Shown here piece by piece: positions 16,933 to 26,300 of a DNA stretch of 33,809 nt. The notes under the pieces are model-generated. The model ran no database searches. It was not told where the DNA came from and saw only the letters and a program-made list of their open reading frames with translations. The position numbers were made by a program, and so were the translations under genes. This DNA is from an uncultured Bacteroidales bacterium (lineage in GTDB: Bacteria > Bacteroidota > Bacteroidia > Bacteroidales > UBA932), in the NCBI GenBank assembly GCA_900541925.1, contig UQMB01000018.1, forward strand, positions 1-33,809, in the 5' to 3' direction. How positions within the stretch are numbered: the first letter of the stretch is position 1; every line of letters begins with the position of its first letter.

Positions 16933-17092
16933 GTAAGCGGCAAAGAAAAAGTTGCCGCAGATTTGGCAGAGATTTTTGAGGATAGATGTCTTTTTGAAGA
17001 AGGAGTGTGCCGGTGGCACATGACTGATGAAAAAAGGGATATAGACCAAAAAGATTGCCAAAGGTGATGCAACTTATTTTTTGACGATTACT
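16933..17092 (+). repeat. 160-bp dispersed repeat, copy B
   Basis: This is the inverted partner of 7179-7338 (152 of 160 bases identical by hand count). The inner hairpin GCGGCAA (16937-16943) / TTGCCGC (16952-16958) keeps its stem while two of the eight differences fall in its 8-base loop. The outer end abuts exactly the -7 box of the next gene at 17093. A frame is open through this copy on the + strand but the matching frame in copy A has a stop, so coding is unlikely. Confidence 0.95.
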
Positions 17093-17100
17093 TATATTTG
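17093..17100 (+). promoter_or_regulatory. TAnnTTTG box of the esterase gene
   Basis: TATATTTG matches the -7 consensus exactly, but no TTTG lies 18-21 bases upstream because that sequence belongs to repeat B. The ATG is only five bases beyond the box, predicting a leaderless message. Confidence 0.45.
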
Positions 17101-17105
17101 TACCC

Positions 17106-17663
17106 ATGAAAATCCTCTTCATCCACGGCCTTGCATCTTCCGGCGCCTACAAGATGGCTTCATCTCTGAGGATACTGCTCCGCCCTTGCGAAGTGGTGGC
17201 TCCAGACGTGCCGATAGACCCGGACGAGGCACTGCGGATGCTGCTCGGCCTGTGCGCCTCGGAGCGCCCCGACCTTGTGGTCGGCCTGTCGCTCGGAGGG
17301 TTCTGGGCTCAGAAGTTGCGCGGAGAGCGCAAGATTCTCGTGAATCCGGACTTCCATGTCTCGCGTCTGCTGCGCACGAAACTCGGCGAGAACGAATATC
17401 TTTCGCCTCGCGCCGACGGGGCGGAGACCTTTTTGATAGATGAGGACATCTGCTCGCGTTACGAGGCTCTGGAGCGGACGCAGTTCGACTCGCTTCCCTT
17501 CGGGGAGCAGGGGCTTACCCGGGGGATGTTCGCCCTGCAGGACGAGCTGGTGCATTGCGGGGATGAGTTCGAGCGTCACTATCCCGGGCGCGGCACATAT
17601 TATCCGGGCGGGCACCTGCCCACTTTTCCCGAACTGAAAAAGTATCTGCTGCCGCTGGTTTGA
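17106..17663 (+). CDS. YqiA/UPF0227-like alpha/beta-hydrolase
   Basis: The 185-residue protein is a compact serine esterase-like hydrolase. It has the opening FIHGLASS (oxyanion region), the nucleophile elbow GLSLGG with Ser62, a likely acid Asp146 and a catalytic His170 in GGHLPTF. Size and motif order match the YqiA/YcfP group, for which short-chain acyl-ester hydrolysis is known in E. coli but the natural substrate is not. It sits 31 bases before the DUF4954 gene and may share its control or be separate. Confidence 0.85.
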   Translation: MKILFIHGLASSGAYKMASSLRILLRPCEVVAPDVPIDPDEALRMLLGLCASERPDLVVGLSLGGFWAQKLRGERKILVNPDFHVSRLLRTKLGENEYLSPRADGAETFLIDEDICSRYEALERTQFDSLPFGEQGLTRGMFALQDELVHCGDEFERHYPGRGTYYPGGHLPTFPELKKYLLPLV

Positions 17664-17688
17664 TTGTCCGTAATTTTTTGTATTTTTG
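17659..17688 (+). promoter_or_regulatory. Promoter of the DUF4954-SIS-lplA-aldolase operon
   Basis: TTTG at 17659-17662 (overlapping the esterase stop), 18 bases, then TATTTTTG at 17681-17688 match the Bacteroidota pattern, with spacing one base short of typical. The ATG at 17695 follows by six bases, so the transcript would start at or next to the start codon. Confidence 0.55.
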
Positions 17689-17694
17689 GTATCT

Positions 17695-19887
17695 ATGGAA
17701 AAAGTTACAGTGCTCCCTTCGGAGAAACTCATCAACGGCTGGATTGATCCGTCGTTCCTTCCCGCGGGAGAAGACAAGTATTATATCCGCAACAGGCAGG
17801 TCCGCGTCCCGGACGGTGGGTGGCGGCATCTGACCAGCGACGAGATCGAGCGCCTGGTCAAGAACGACAATACCGCATCGAGCTGGGATACCATCTGGGT
17901 GACGGACGAGTTCCGCCCCAAACTCATCAAGAACAACAAGTTCTACGGCACGGTGCGTATAGGCCGAGTGTCCGACAACGGCCTGCAGTTCCACGATTTG
18001 AGGCTCCCTGTCGGCATCACCAACTCTTCCATCCACTCCTGTGACATAGGCGATGACTGCGCCATACATGATGTCCACTATCTCAGCCATTATATTATAG
18101 GTGACCGCTGCATGCTCTTCAACATCCAGGAGATGAGCACCACGGACCACGCCAAGTTCGGCAACGGCGTCATCAAGGACGGCGAGGACGAGGGCGTCCG
18201 CGTGAGGCTCCATGTGATGAACGAGACCGGATGCCGGGAGGTATATCCTTTCGACGGGATGATTACGGCGGACGCCTATCTGTGGGCCAAATATGTGGAT
18301 GACAAGCCGTTGCAGGAGCGTCTCAGGGCCATTACGCAGGCGGGGACCGACCACCACAGGGGCTACTACGGCACGGTGGGCGAGGGCTGTGTCATCAAGA
18401 CTTCGCAGATCATCAAGGACGTGCAGGTGGGCCCGTGCTGCTACATCAAGGGCGCCAGCAAACTCAAGAACATCACCATCAGCTCCTCAGCCAGGGAGCC
18501 GTCCCAGATAGGGGAGAACGTGATACTGGTCAACGGCATCGTGGGTTACGGCAGCCGCATATTCTACGGCTGCACGGCAGTCAAGTTCATCATCGGGACC
18601 AACTGCAACCTCAAGTACGGGGCGAGGGTGATAGACTCCATCCTCGGGGACAACAGCACCGTATCGTGCTGCGAGGTGCTCAACAACCTCATCTTTCCTG
18701 CGCACGAGCAGCATCACAACAACTCTTTCCTCATCGCCGCCTGCCTGATGGGACAGAGCAATATGGCGGCGGGCGCCACTGTGGGCTCCAATCACAACAG
18801 CCGGGCCAACGACAACGAGGTCGTGGCCGGGAGGGGCTTCTGGCCGGGACTGTGCACCTCCGTCAAGCACTCTTCCGTGTTCGCGTCGTATGTCCTCCTG
18901 GCCAAGGGCGCATATCCCGCCGAGATGCACATACGCCTGCCGTTCAGCATGGTGAGCAACAACGAGAGCGCGGGGCGGCTTGAGATTGTCCCGGCGTTCT
19001 GGTGGATATATAATATGTATGCCCTTGAGCGCAACAGCTGGAAGTATCAGACCAGGGACAAGCGCATCACCAAGATACAGAATATAGAGTTCGACACCTA
19101 TGCTCCGGACAGCATGGAGGAGGCATTCGAGGCCCGTGCCTTGCTGGAGGAGTGGACAGGGCGCGCCGCCCTGGGGGAGAAGGCCGGAGAGTGCGTGACT
19201 GAGGAGCTGCGCGCGGCGGGACGCTCCCTGCTTGAAGGGGAGCCTTCCCGGGTCGAGGCGCTGGAGGTGTGCGCGGCCGGGGCAGAGAAGAGTTCGCGCA
19301 AAGTCCTTGTCCGTCATCCTTATAGGGCATATCACGCTTACGGCGACATGATTGTGCATTATGCCATGTCCAATGTCCTCCGCTATATGGAGGAGCATCC
19401 TGGGGAGACCCTGATGTCGCTTTCGCCTCTCGCGGGAGGCACGCGCCAGACAGAGTGGATAAATCTCGGCGGGCAGCTTATGAAGGCTTCCGATGTGGAT
19501 GCCCTGCGCGCTGACATCGGCTCCGGGCTGCTGGCCGACTGGCAGGCGATACATCATCGCTACGACGAGCTATGGGCCCGCTATCCGCAGGACAAGCTCG
19601 CCCACTCTCTCCAGCTGCTCTGCGCCATGTCGGGTGCCGGAGACATAGACTCTCAGATGTGGGCGTCGCTCTTGGAGAGGGAGAGCAGGATTCAGGATTT
19701 CATCTGCGAGCAGGTTTACCGCAGCCGCGAGAAGGACTATCTCAATCCGTTCCGCCGCGCCACCTACCGCAGCGAGGACGAGATGCTCTCGGCCATAGGG
19801 CCGCTGGAAGAAAACAGTTTCGTGCAGCACATCAGACAGAGTGCCGCTGAGACCAAAGATAAATTAGCGCAACTGATAATCAAATAA
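17695..19887 (+). CDS. DUF4954 family protein (left-handed beta-helix-like)
   Basis: This 730-residue protein matches the DUF4954 family of Bacteroidota and relatives. Residues about 75-430 show a hexapeptide-like periodic pattern (IHSCDIGDDCAIHD, VGPCCYIKGASKL, IGENVILVNGIVGYG, LGDNSTVSCCEVLNN) expected of a left-handed beta-helix as in sugar-nucleotide acyl/nucleotidyltransferases. A polar cluster at 363-375 (GSNHNSRANDNE) could be an active site. The C-terminal ~250 residues are helical and Glu/Ala-rich. No signal peptide is seen, so it is cytoplasmic. I start at ATG 17695; an in-frame TTG at 17686 lies inside the promoter box. It is followed six bases later by the SIS isomerase. The reaction is unknown; a sugar-phosphate or sugar-nucleotide role is inferred from fold and neighbours. 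Confidence 0.88.
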   Translation: MEKVTVLPSEKLINGWIDPSFLPAGEDKYYIRNRQVRVPDGGWRHLTSDEIERLVKNDNTASSWDTIWVTDEFRPKLIKNNKFYGTVRIGRVSDNGLQFHDLRLPVGITNSSIHSCDIGDDCAIHDVHYLSHYIIGDRCMLFNIQEMSTTDHAKFGNGVIKDGEDEGVRVRLHVMNETGCREVYPFDGMITADAYLWAKYVDDKPLQERLRAITQAGTDHHRGYYGTVGEGCVIKTSQIIKDVQVGPCCYIKGASKLKNITISSSAREPSQIGENVILVNGIVGYGSRIFYGCTAVKFIIGTNCNLKYGARVIDSILGDNSTVSCCEVLNNLIFPAHEQHHNNSFLIAACLMGQSNMAAGATVGSNHNSRANDNEVVAGRGFWPGLCTSVKHSSVFASYVLLAKGAYPAEMHIRLPFSMVSNNESAGRLEIVPAFWWIYNMYALERNSWKYQTRDKRITKIQNIEFDTYAPDSMEEAFEARALLEEWTGRAALGEKAGECVTEELRAAGRSLLEGEPSRVEALEVCAAGAEKSSRKVLVRHPYRAYHAYGDMIVHYAMSNVLRYMEEHPGETLMSLSPLAGGTRQTEWINLGGQLMKASDVDALRADIGSGLLADWQAIHHRYDELWARYPQDKLAHSLQLLCAMSGAGDIDSQMWASLLERESRIQDFICEQVYRSREKDYLNPFRRATYRSEDEMLSAIGPLEENSFVQHIRQSAAETKDKLAQLIIK

Positions 19888-19893
19888 TTACAG

Positions 19894-20907
19894 ATGAACC
19901 TCAAAGAAAGCAAATATTCGGGATTCGCGCTTGTGCGCGAGATGATGGGCACGGTCCCGACCGTGGAGAAGTTTGATCCGTCTTCAGCCGAGTTCGTGGC
20001 TGATTCGCTCAGGCGCACCGGTAGGATAATGTTCGCCGGGGAGGGTTCTTCCCGCATAATGCCGGCCAAGAATGCCCGTCGCCGCGCCCTCGGCTGGGGG
20101 CTTGCGGCCAATGTCCAGCTCGAAGGCTGCCGCCAGGCCGCCATGTACGACCTCGACGACTATACGGTGCTGGTGGATTCCAACTCCGGGCGCACCAAGG
20201 AGGCCCTCGCCCTCGCCTCGAAGCTCAAGGCCTCGGGACACAGGGAGTTTTTCTCGCTGAGCGCCAACCCCGATACCCCGATAGAGAAGACCTGCGTCGG
20301 CGGGCATGTGCTCGGATGCGGCTGGGAGGAGGAGGCTGTGGCCGCCACCAAGAGCGTGGTGGAGCAGGGCCTTTTCTGCGAGTCGATTTTGTGGAGCCTT
20401 GCCGGCAAGGACATGAGGGGCGCGCTCTCCGGGCTGCCTGTCAAACTTGAGACGGCCCTGACCCTGCCTGTGCCGCCTGAAGTCGTGGAGTGGGCGAAGG
20501 GGGCGCACACCATATATTTCAGCGGCTACAACGACGGAGTGGCGGAGGAACTGACCCTCAAGACCAACGAGATCACCCGCCGCAAGAGCGATTTTCTCGA
20601 GGGTACTTATGCCGTGCATGGCATTGAGGAGGTGATGCAGGAAGGCGACATTGTGTTCCTTGTCAACCCTATGGAGAGCGAGTACGACAAGTTCCTCTCC
20701 GTGCTGGGCGCCGCCGGAGTGCACACCGTGGCCATCGACACCGTGAAAACGCCTTTTGAGCGGACGATTGTCGTGCCGGATGGTGGAGAAATGCAGCCTT
20801 ATGTGTATCTTTGTGCCGGCTGGAATGTCCTGGTTGAGATCGCCGTCAGCGACGGTATCAATCTCGATAAGCCGCAGAGAGCCCGCAAGGTGGGCAACGA
20901 AATGTAG
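19894..20907 (+). CDS. SIS-domain phosphosugar isomerase, GlmS-like
   Basis: The 337-residue protein has two SIS domains. Domain 1 holds GEGSS (49-53) and SNSG (96-99), the usual phosphate-binding loops; VAATKS (149-154) corresponds to the VASTK segment of GlmS. Domain 2 contains the Glu/His pair in EGTYAVHG (236-243), comparable to the isomerase site. It lacks any glutaminase domain, so it resembles AgaS/FrlB-type deaminases or isomerases of amino-sugar phosphates. The exact substrate cannot be read from sequence. It lies between DUF4954 and lplA in one operon. Confidence 0.88.
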   Translation: MNLKESKYSGFALVREMMGTVPTVEKFDPSSAEFVADSLRRTGRIMFAGEGSSRIMPAKNARRRALGWGLAANVQLEGCRQAAMYDLDDYTVLVDSNSGRTKEALALASKLKASGHREFFSLSANPDTPIEKTCVGGHVLGCGWEEEAVAATKSVVEQGLFCESILWSLAGKDMRGALSGLPVKLETALTLPVPPEVVEWAKGAHTIYFSGYNDGVAEELTLKTNEITRRKSDFLEGTYAVHGIEEVMQEGDIVFLVNPMESEYDKFLSVLGAAGVHTVAIDTVKTPFERTIVVPDGGEMQPYVYLCAGWNVLVEIAVSDGINLDKPQRARKVGNEM

Positions 20908-20918
20908 TAGTATAAGAT

Positions 20919-21875
20919 ATGAAGTTCGCAGTCAACACATCCACGGATCCCCATTTCAATCTGGCCTTTGATGAGTATTGCCTGCAGCAGTACCGCTCGG
21001 ACGAGGATTTCTTCTATCTCTGGCGGAACCGCCCCGCGGTCATCATCGGCCTCAACCAGAACGCCTACAGCGAGGTCAATCTCGATTACCTTGATTCTCA
21101 CGGGATTACTCTGGCCCGTCGTGTGACGGGAGGCGGGGCCGTATATCACGACTTGCAGAACATGAACTACACCTTCATCGGCAAGGGCGTCACACCTGAG
21201 CCTTTCGTCAAGGCTCTGCGCGCGCTCGGCGTGGATGCGGAGCTTACTGGACGCAACGACATCTTCGTCGACGGCCACAAGGTCTCCGGCTATGCCCGCC
21301 GGGTGTGGCACGACAGGGAGATTGTCCACGGGACGCTGATGTATGATGTGGACATAGACACCCTTACGCGGGTGCTTGACGTGCCCGGCTCCAAGATGGA
21401 TGCCAAGGGTATCGCGTCGGTGCGCAGCAGGGTGGCCAACCTCAAGGATTATCTGCCTCAGTTCAAGTCTCTTGACGAGCTGCAGGCGGCCCTTCACGAG
21501 ATTCTCTCCGCCGGAGACGGACAGGTGTCCATGGGCCCGGAGGACTATGCCGAAGTGGAGCGCATGGCGAGGGAGAAATTCTCCACCTGGGACTGGGTCT
21601 ACGGACATTCACGCGAAGCCGGATTTACCCGCAAGGCCAGGCTGGCCTGCGGCACTGTCCAGGTGAGTGTCTCCACGGACCGCGGGGTGATCACGGACAT
21701 AGCCTTCGCCGGGGATTTCCTCGGGGACAAGCCTGCCGAGGCGCTCGCGTCCGCCCTCAAGGGCACGAAGTTCGAGAAGGAGGCTGTGCGTGCGGCCCTC
21801 TGCCGCCTTGGCGTAGGGGAGCATTTTGCCGGTGTGAAACCGGAAGAACTGGCTGAATTGATAGTTAACCAATAA
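20919..21875 (+). CDS. lplA: Lipoate-protein ligase A
   Basis: LplA activates lipoate with ATP and attaches it to lysines of 2-oxoacid dehydrogenase E2 and GcvH proteins. The 318-residue protein shows RRVTGGGAVYHD (67-78) and the likely catalytic Lys121 in GHKVSGYA. The C-terminal domain (about 230-318) is the accessory domain of two-domain LplA proteins such as that of E. coli. The ATG at 20919 follows the SIS stop by 11 bases. No lipoylated protein gene is visible in the window, so its place in this operon is unexplained. Confidence 0.94.
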   Translation: MKFAVNTSTDPHFNLAFDEYCLQQYRSDEDFFYLWRNRPAVIIGLNQNAYSEVNLDYLDSHGITLARRVTGGGAVYHDLQNMNYTFIGKGVTPEPFVKALRALGVDAELTGRNDIFVDGHKVSGYARRVWHDREIVHGTLMYDVDIDTLTRVLDVPGSKMDAKGIASVRSRVANLKDYLPQFKSLDELQAALHEILSAGDGQVSMGPEDYAEVERMAREKFSTWDWVYGHSREAGFTRKARLACGTVQVSVSTDRGVITDIAFAGDFLGDKPAEALASALKGTKFEKEAVRAALCRLGVGEHFAGVKPEELAELIVNQ

Positions 21876-21889
21876 TATCAAGTGCTGAT

Positions 21890-23191
21890 ATGAAACAGCT
21901 TAACACAAACCTGATGCATCCGGCCGAGCAGCTTGCGCTGATCATCGGACGCATCTACCGCGAAGGTCTCACTACGACCTCCGGCGGAAACCTGTCCATA
22001 ATGGACGACAACGGTGACATGTGGATCACCCCTGCCGGCATCGACAAGGGCTCCCTCACCGCGAAGGACATCATGTGCGTCAAGGCGGACGGCACCATCG
22101 TCGGCCCTCACCGCCCGTCCTCCGAGTATCCGTTCCACAAGGCGATCTACAAGATCCGCCCCAAGATGAAGGCTGTCATCCACGCCCATCCTCCTGGACT
22201 CGTGACATTCAGCGTCATCCATCAGATTCCTGACACCAGCATCATCCCTCAGGCGCGTGACGTCTGCGGCCCTATCGGCTTCGCCAAGTATGACGTGCCG
22301 GGCAGCGAGGCCCTCGGTAAGAGCATCGCCGCCGAGTTCCAGAAGAACCCTGAGTACAAGGCCGTGATCATGGAGAACCACGGAGTGGTGCTCTGCGGAG
22401 AGGACATCGGAGACGCCTACCAGCGCTTCGAGACCCTTGAGCTCTGCGCCCGCACCATCCTCAACGCCAAGACTCTCGGCGAACCTAAGTATCTCACTGA
22501 AGAGCAGATACTCATGCACGAGGAACATCAGCCCAACTTCCAGCATTTCATGGATGTCTCACATCCTTCGGACGAGCGGGCCATCCGCGCGGAGATATGC
22601 CGCATGGTGCGCCGCGCCTGCGACCAGCACCTCATGAGCAGCTCCTATGGCACCGTGTCCATGCGCTGGAGGGACAACGACTTCCTCATCACCCCGACCG
22701 GAGTGCAGCGTTGGGATATCGATGAGGAGGACATCGTGCAGGTCAAGGACGGCATGGCCGAGGCCGGCAAGAAGCCGAGCCGTGCGGCCGCCCTGCATTA
22801 TGAGATCTATCGCCGCAACCCTAAGGTGAAGGCGGTGGTCCTCACGCAGTGCCCTGCGCTGATGGGATTCTGCACCACTGACGCCGAGTTCAATGTGCGC
22901 ACCATCCCTGAGAGCTGGATTTTCCTGCAGGATGTGCCGAAGTTCCCGTTCGGTTCGCAGTATACGGATCCGGGCAAGGTCGCGGAGGTGTTCAAGGACC
23001 GTCCTTGCGCTATGCTCGCCAACGACTCTATCGTCGTGGCGTCAGATTCCCTGATCAACGCCTTCGACCGTCTTGAGGTGGCTGAGTTCAGCGCCAAGTC
23101 ACTTGTCCTCGCCGCTCCTGCCGGCAAGCTTCATCCTATCACGGACAAGGAGGTCGAGGACCTCAGAGTGGCCTTCCACGTCGGCGAGTAA
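21890..23191 (+). CDS. Double class II aldolase/adducin-domain protein
   Basis: This 433-residue protein contains two class II aldolase domains. Domain 1 (about 10-205) is complete: TTSGGNLS, the SSE segment with catalytic Glu79, His98/His100 in HAHPP, and His164 in ENHGVV, so it can bind Zn and cleave or epimerise a phosphoketose as in FucA, RhaD or AraD. Domain 2 (about 225-425) keeps the fold signature (SYGTVSMR) but has SR for SE, TQC for the H-x-H, and ND where ENHG should be; it is probably structural. It ends the operon, 20 bases before the terminator. The substrate is unknown. Confidence 0.9.
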   Translation: MKQLNTNLMHPAEQLALIIGRIYREGLTTTSGGNLSIMDDNGDMWITPAGIDKGSLTAKDIMCVKADGTIVGPHRPSSEYPFHKAIYKIRPKMKAVIHAHPPGLVTFSVIHQIPDTSIIPQARDVCGPIGFAKYDVPGSEALGKSIAAEFQKNPEYKAVIMENHGVVLCGEDIGDAYQRFETLELCARTILNAKTLGEPKYLTEEQILMHEEHQPNFQHFMDVSHPSDERAIRAEICRMVRRACDQHLMSSSYGTVSMRWRDNDFLITPTGVQRWDIDEEDIVQVKDGMAEAGKKPSRAAALHYEIYRRNPKVKAVVLTQCPALMGFCTTDAEFNVRTIPESWIFLQDVPKFPFGSQYTDPGKVAEVFKDRPCAMLANDSIVVASDSLINAFDRLEVAEFSAKSLVLAAPAGKLHPITDKEVEDLRVAFHVGE

Positions 23192-23211
23192 TCGTTTTTG
23201 ATATAGTTTTG

Positions 23212-23242
23212 AATCCCGCGATGCTGTCGCGGGATTTTTTTA
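23212..23242 (+). terminator. Strong rho-independent terminator
   Basis: AATCCCGCGA (23212-23221) pairs perfectly with TCGCGGGATT (23227-23236) across a five-base loop and runs into a T tract. It closes the DUF4954-SIS-lplA-aldolase operon. Confidence 0.93.
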
Positions 23243-23255
23243 TTATATGTGGCGT

Positions 23256-23287
23256 TTTGGTTTTATATAAATATATTCATATATTTG
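23256..23287 (+). promoter_or_regulatory. Promoter of the susCD operon
   Basis: TTTG at 23256-23259, 20 bases, then TATATTTG at 23280-23287 is a near-perfect Bacteroidota promoter. It predicts a leader of about 80 bases before the susC ATG at 23372. The leader has no obvious strong hairpin. Confidence 0.8.
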
Positions 23288-23371
23288 CCGGGACGCCAAA
23301 ACGGAATGTATTGCGGTTGCTGAGATTCTGAAATTTTGTAAACCACACAATATTAACCAAATTTATTTAAG

Positions 23372-26300
23372 ATGAAAATCCATCTCAGAGAGCTTGTGTT
23401 GACGGCTTTGACTCTCCTGCTAATAGGAGGGACGGCGGCGGCACAGCAGAAAATCTCAGGAACGGTCCGGGACGCTGACGGGCAGGCCGTCATCGGGGCC
23501 GGTGTCTTCCTGAAGGACTCAACGACAGGTACTGTCACTGACGTTGATGGCAAATTCACCCTCACTCTTCCGTCGGGATCGGTCGTGACCGTGTCTTGCA
23601 TCGGCTACAAGGACGCCACTTTCAGGGTGGGTTCGCGCAGCGTCTATGATGTTATTCTCGAGGAGGACAGCACCAGCCTTGAAGGAGTCGAGATCGTGGC
23701 TTATGGCACGCAGAAGAAGGTCTCGGTGACCGGAGCGTTGTCCAGCGTCAAGAGCGATGACCTTCTGCGCACCCCGGTCAGCAATGTCAACAACGTGCTT
23801 GCCGGACAGCTCTCAGGTGTCACCACCATCCAGTATTCCGGCGAGCCTGGCTCCGATGCGGCGACTGTGTTCGTCCGCGGCAAGGGCACCTGGACAGACT
23901 CTTCCCCTCTCATCCAGGTGGACGGAGTCGAACGCTCGATGTCCGATATCAATCCCGAGGACATCGAGAACATCACCGTCCTCAAGGACGCCTCTGCGAC
24001 AGCCGTGTTCGGTGTGCGTGGCGCCAATGGCGTCATCCTCGTCACCACGAAGCGCGGCTCCGAGGGCAAGGCCAAGATTACGGTCAACACCTCGTTCTCC
24101 CTTCTGACTCCGACCGATCTGGTGCGCCAGGCTGGTTCATACGACTATGCGGTCTTCTACAATAAGATGAGGGCCAACGATGACAAACCGGAGATGTTCT
24201 CTCCTGCAGTCGTCCAGAAGTTCCTCGACCAATCCGACCCTATCCGCTTCCCGAGCGTGCAGTGGACGGATTATATGATGAAGAAGGTCACCACCCAGTC
24301 CAACCACAGCATCAACATCTCCGGAGGCACCAAGCGGGTCAAGTACTTCGTCTCCGCGGGCTTCATGAATCAGGGCGGCCTCTTCAAGGAATTCGACGCG
24401 CCGCATCATCTGGGTTATCAGTACAACCGCTTTAACTATCGCGCCAACCTCGACCTCAATGTGACGACTACGACCAAGATTTCCTTCGACGTCTCCGGCA
24501 ATGTCAACAACGCCGACAAGCCGCGCACCGGACAGGGGTCCACAGGCATGATTCGCAACATCTACTTCTCTACCCCGTTCTCGAGTCCGGGACTCGTGGA
24601 CGGCAAATATGTCACCACGACCACTGACTACTCCGACGGGCTTACCCTGCCGTTCACCGGTGTCAACGGCCTCGAGTATTATACCATCGGCGGATACATA
24701 GCCAGCAATGTCAACAAGCTCCAGATGGACCTCTCCCTCAACCAGGATCTCAAGTTCATCACCAAGGGCTTGTCATTCAAGGTCAAGGGGTCGTACAACA
24801 GCATCTTCACCGCCACCCAGACCGGCACCGCCGGAGTGGCGAGCTACTCGCCGGTCATCCAGCCGGACGGCAGCATGAAGTACCGCAAGTCCGGAGAGAA
24901 CTCCCCGCTCAGCTACTCGGAGGAGCTCGGCAAGGCACGTAACTGGTACTTCGAGACCTCTCTCAATTATGCGCGCACTTTCGGCGGGCACAGCGTCAGC
25001 GGCCTCGTGCTCTACAACCAGAGCAAGGAATACTATCCGGGCACATACTCCGACATCCCTCGCGGATATGTCGGCCTCGTGGGACGCGCCACCTATGACT
25101 ACAAGAAGCGTTATCTGGCCGAGGTCAACATCGGCTACAACGGTTCGGAGAACTTCCACCCTTCACGCCGTTTCGGCGTGTTCCCGGCCGGTTCCCTGGG
25201 ATGGGTAGTAAGTGACGAGCCGTTCTTCAGCCCTCTCAAGGGCGTGGTTTCGTTCTTCAAGCTGCGCGCTTCATGGGGACTTGTCGGCAACGACAAGATC
25301 GGCGGTTCCCGCTTCATGTACACCGATGACCCTTATACGGTCAACAGCAGCAAATATGCGACCCGAAGCGGCTATGCCTACAACTTCGGAACCGACAACG
25401 CCACCGCGTTCCTCGGCGCATACGAGAACTCCCGCAACAACCCTAACGTCTCTTGGGAGAAGGCCTTCAAGCAGAACTACGGAGTCGACATGAATTTCTT
25501 GGGCGAGAGGCTCTCGACTTCCTTCGACTACTACAAGGAGCATCGTACCGACATCCTTCTGAGGGATCTCTCCGCACCGGGCATCATAGGCTTCAGCGTG
25601 CCTTATGCCAACCTCGGAATCGTGGACAGCTGGGGATGGGAGCTTTCGCTCAAGTGGAAGGACAGGGTCAACAAGGACTTCAATTACTGGTTCAACATGA
25701 ATCTCTCCCACAACCAGAACAAGATTATCGAGAAGAAGGAGACCCCGTATACCAATGACTTCCAGTACGAGAAGGGAAGCCGTATCGGCTCCCGTTACAT
25801 GTACCAGTTCTTCCGTTACTACGATGCCGACACGCCTCGCCTCTATGAGGAGACCTTCGGGAAGTCATTTCCGCAGCAGCTCGTGGACCTTAAGGACGGC
25901 GACGCCGTATTCGTGGATCTCGACGGCAACGGAATCATCAACGCCGACGACATGACACGCCGCCTCGGCATGACCGACGACCCTCAGTACCTGCTCGGCA
26001 TCAACGCCGGTTTCATCTGGAGGGACTTTGAACTCAACACCCAGTGGACGGGCGCATGGGGAGTGAGCCGAATGATCGGCAACTCCTTCCGTATGCCTTT
26101 CGTCTCCAGGACTGACGAGACCACTGGCGGACTTCTCCAGTATCATGTGGACAACACCTGGGATCCGGAGCACCCGTCACAGGACGCCAAATATCCGAGG
26201 GCCACATTCGACCACGGAAAGGTCAACAACTATCAGGACTGCGCCCTTTACGAGCAGGACGCCAAGTATCTTCGCCTCAAGACTTTGATGCTCGCCTACA

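Noticed and set aside
16885..17066. Plus-strand frame through repeat B (…EEGVCRWHMTDEK…)
   Set aside because: The matching frame in copy A contains a TAA stop upstream of the conserved part; high identity reflects the repeat as DNA, so coding is not supported.
16880..17122. 80-codon minus-strand frame across repeat B and terminator
   Set aside because: It covers a hairpin terminator and a repeat, and has no counterpart in copy A.
18487..19557. 356-codon minus-strand frame opposite the DUF4954 gene
   Set aside because: Antisense shadow; the + strand has clear family features and operon context.
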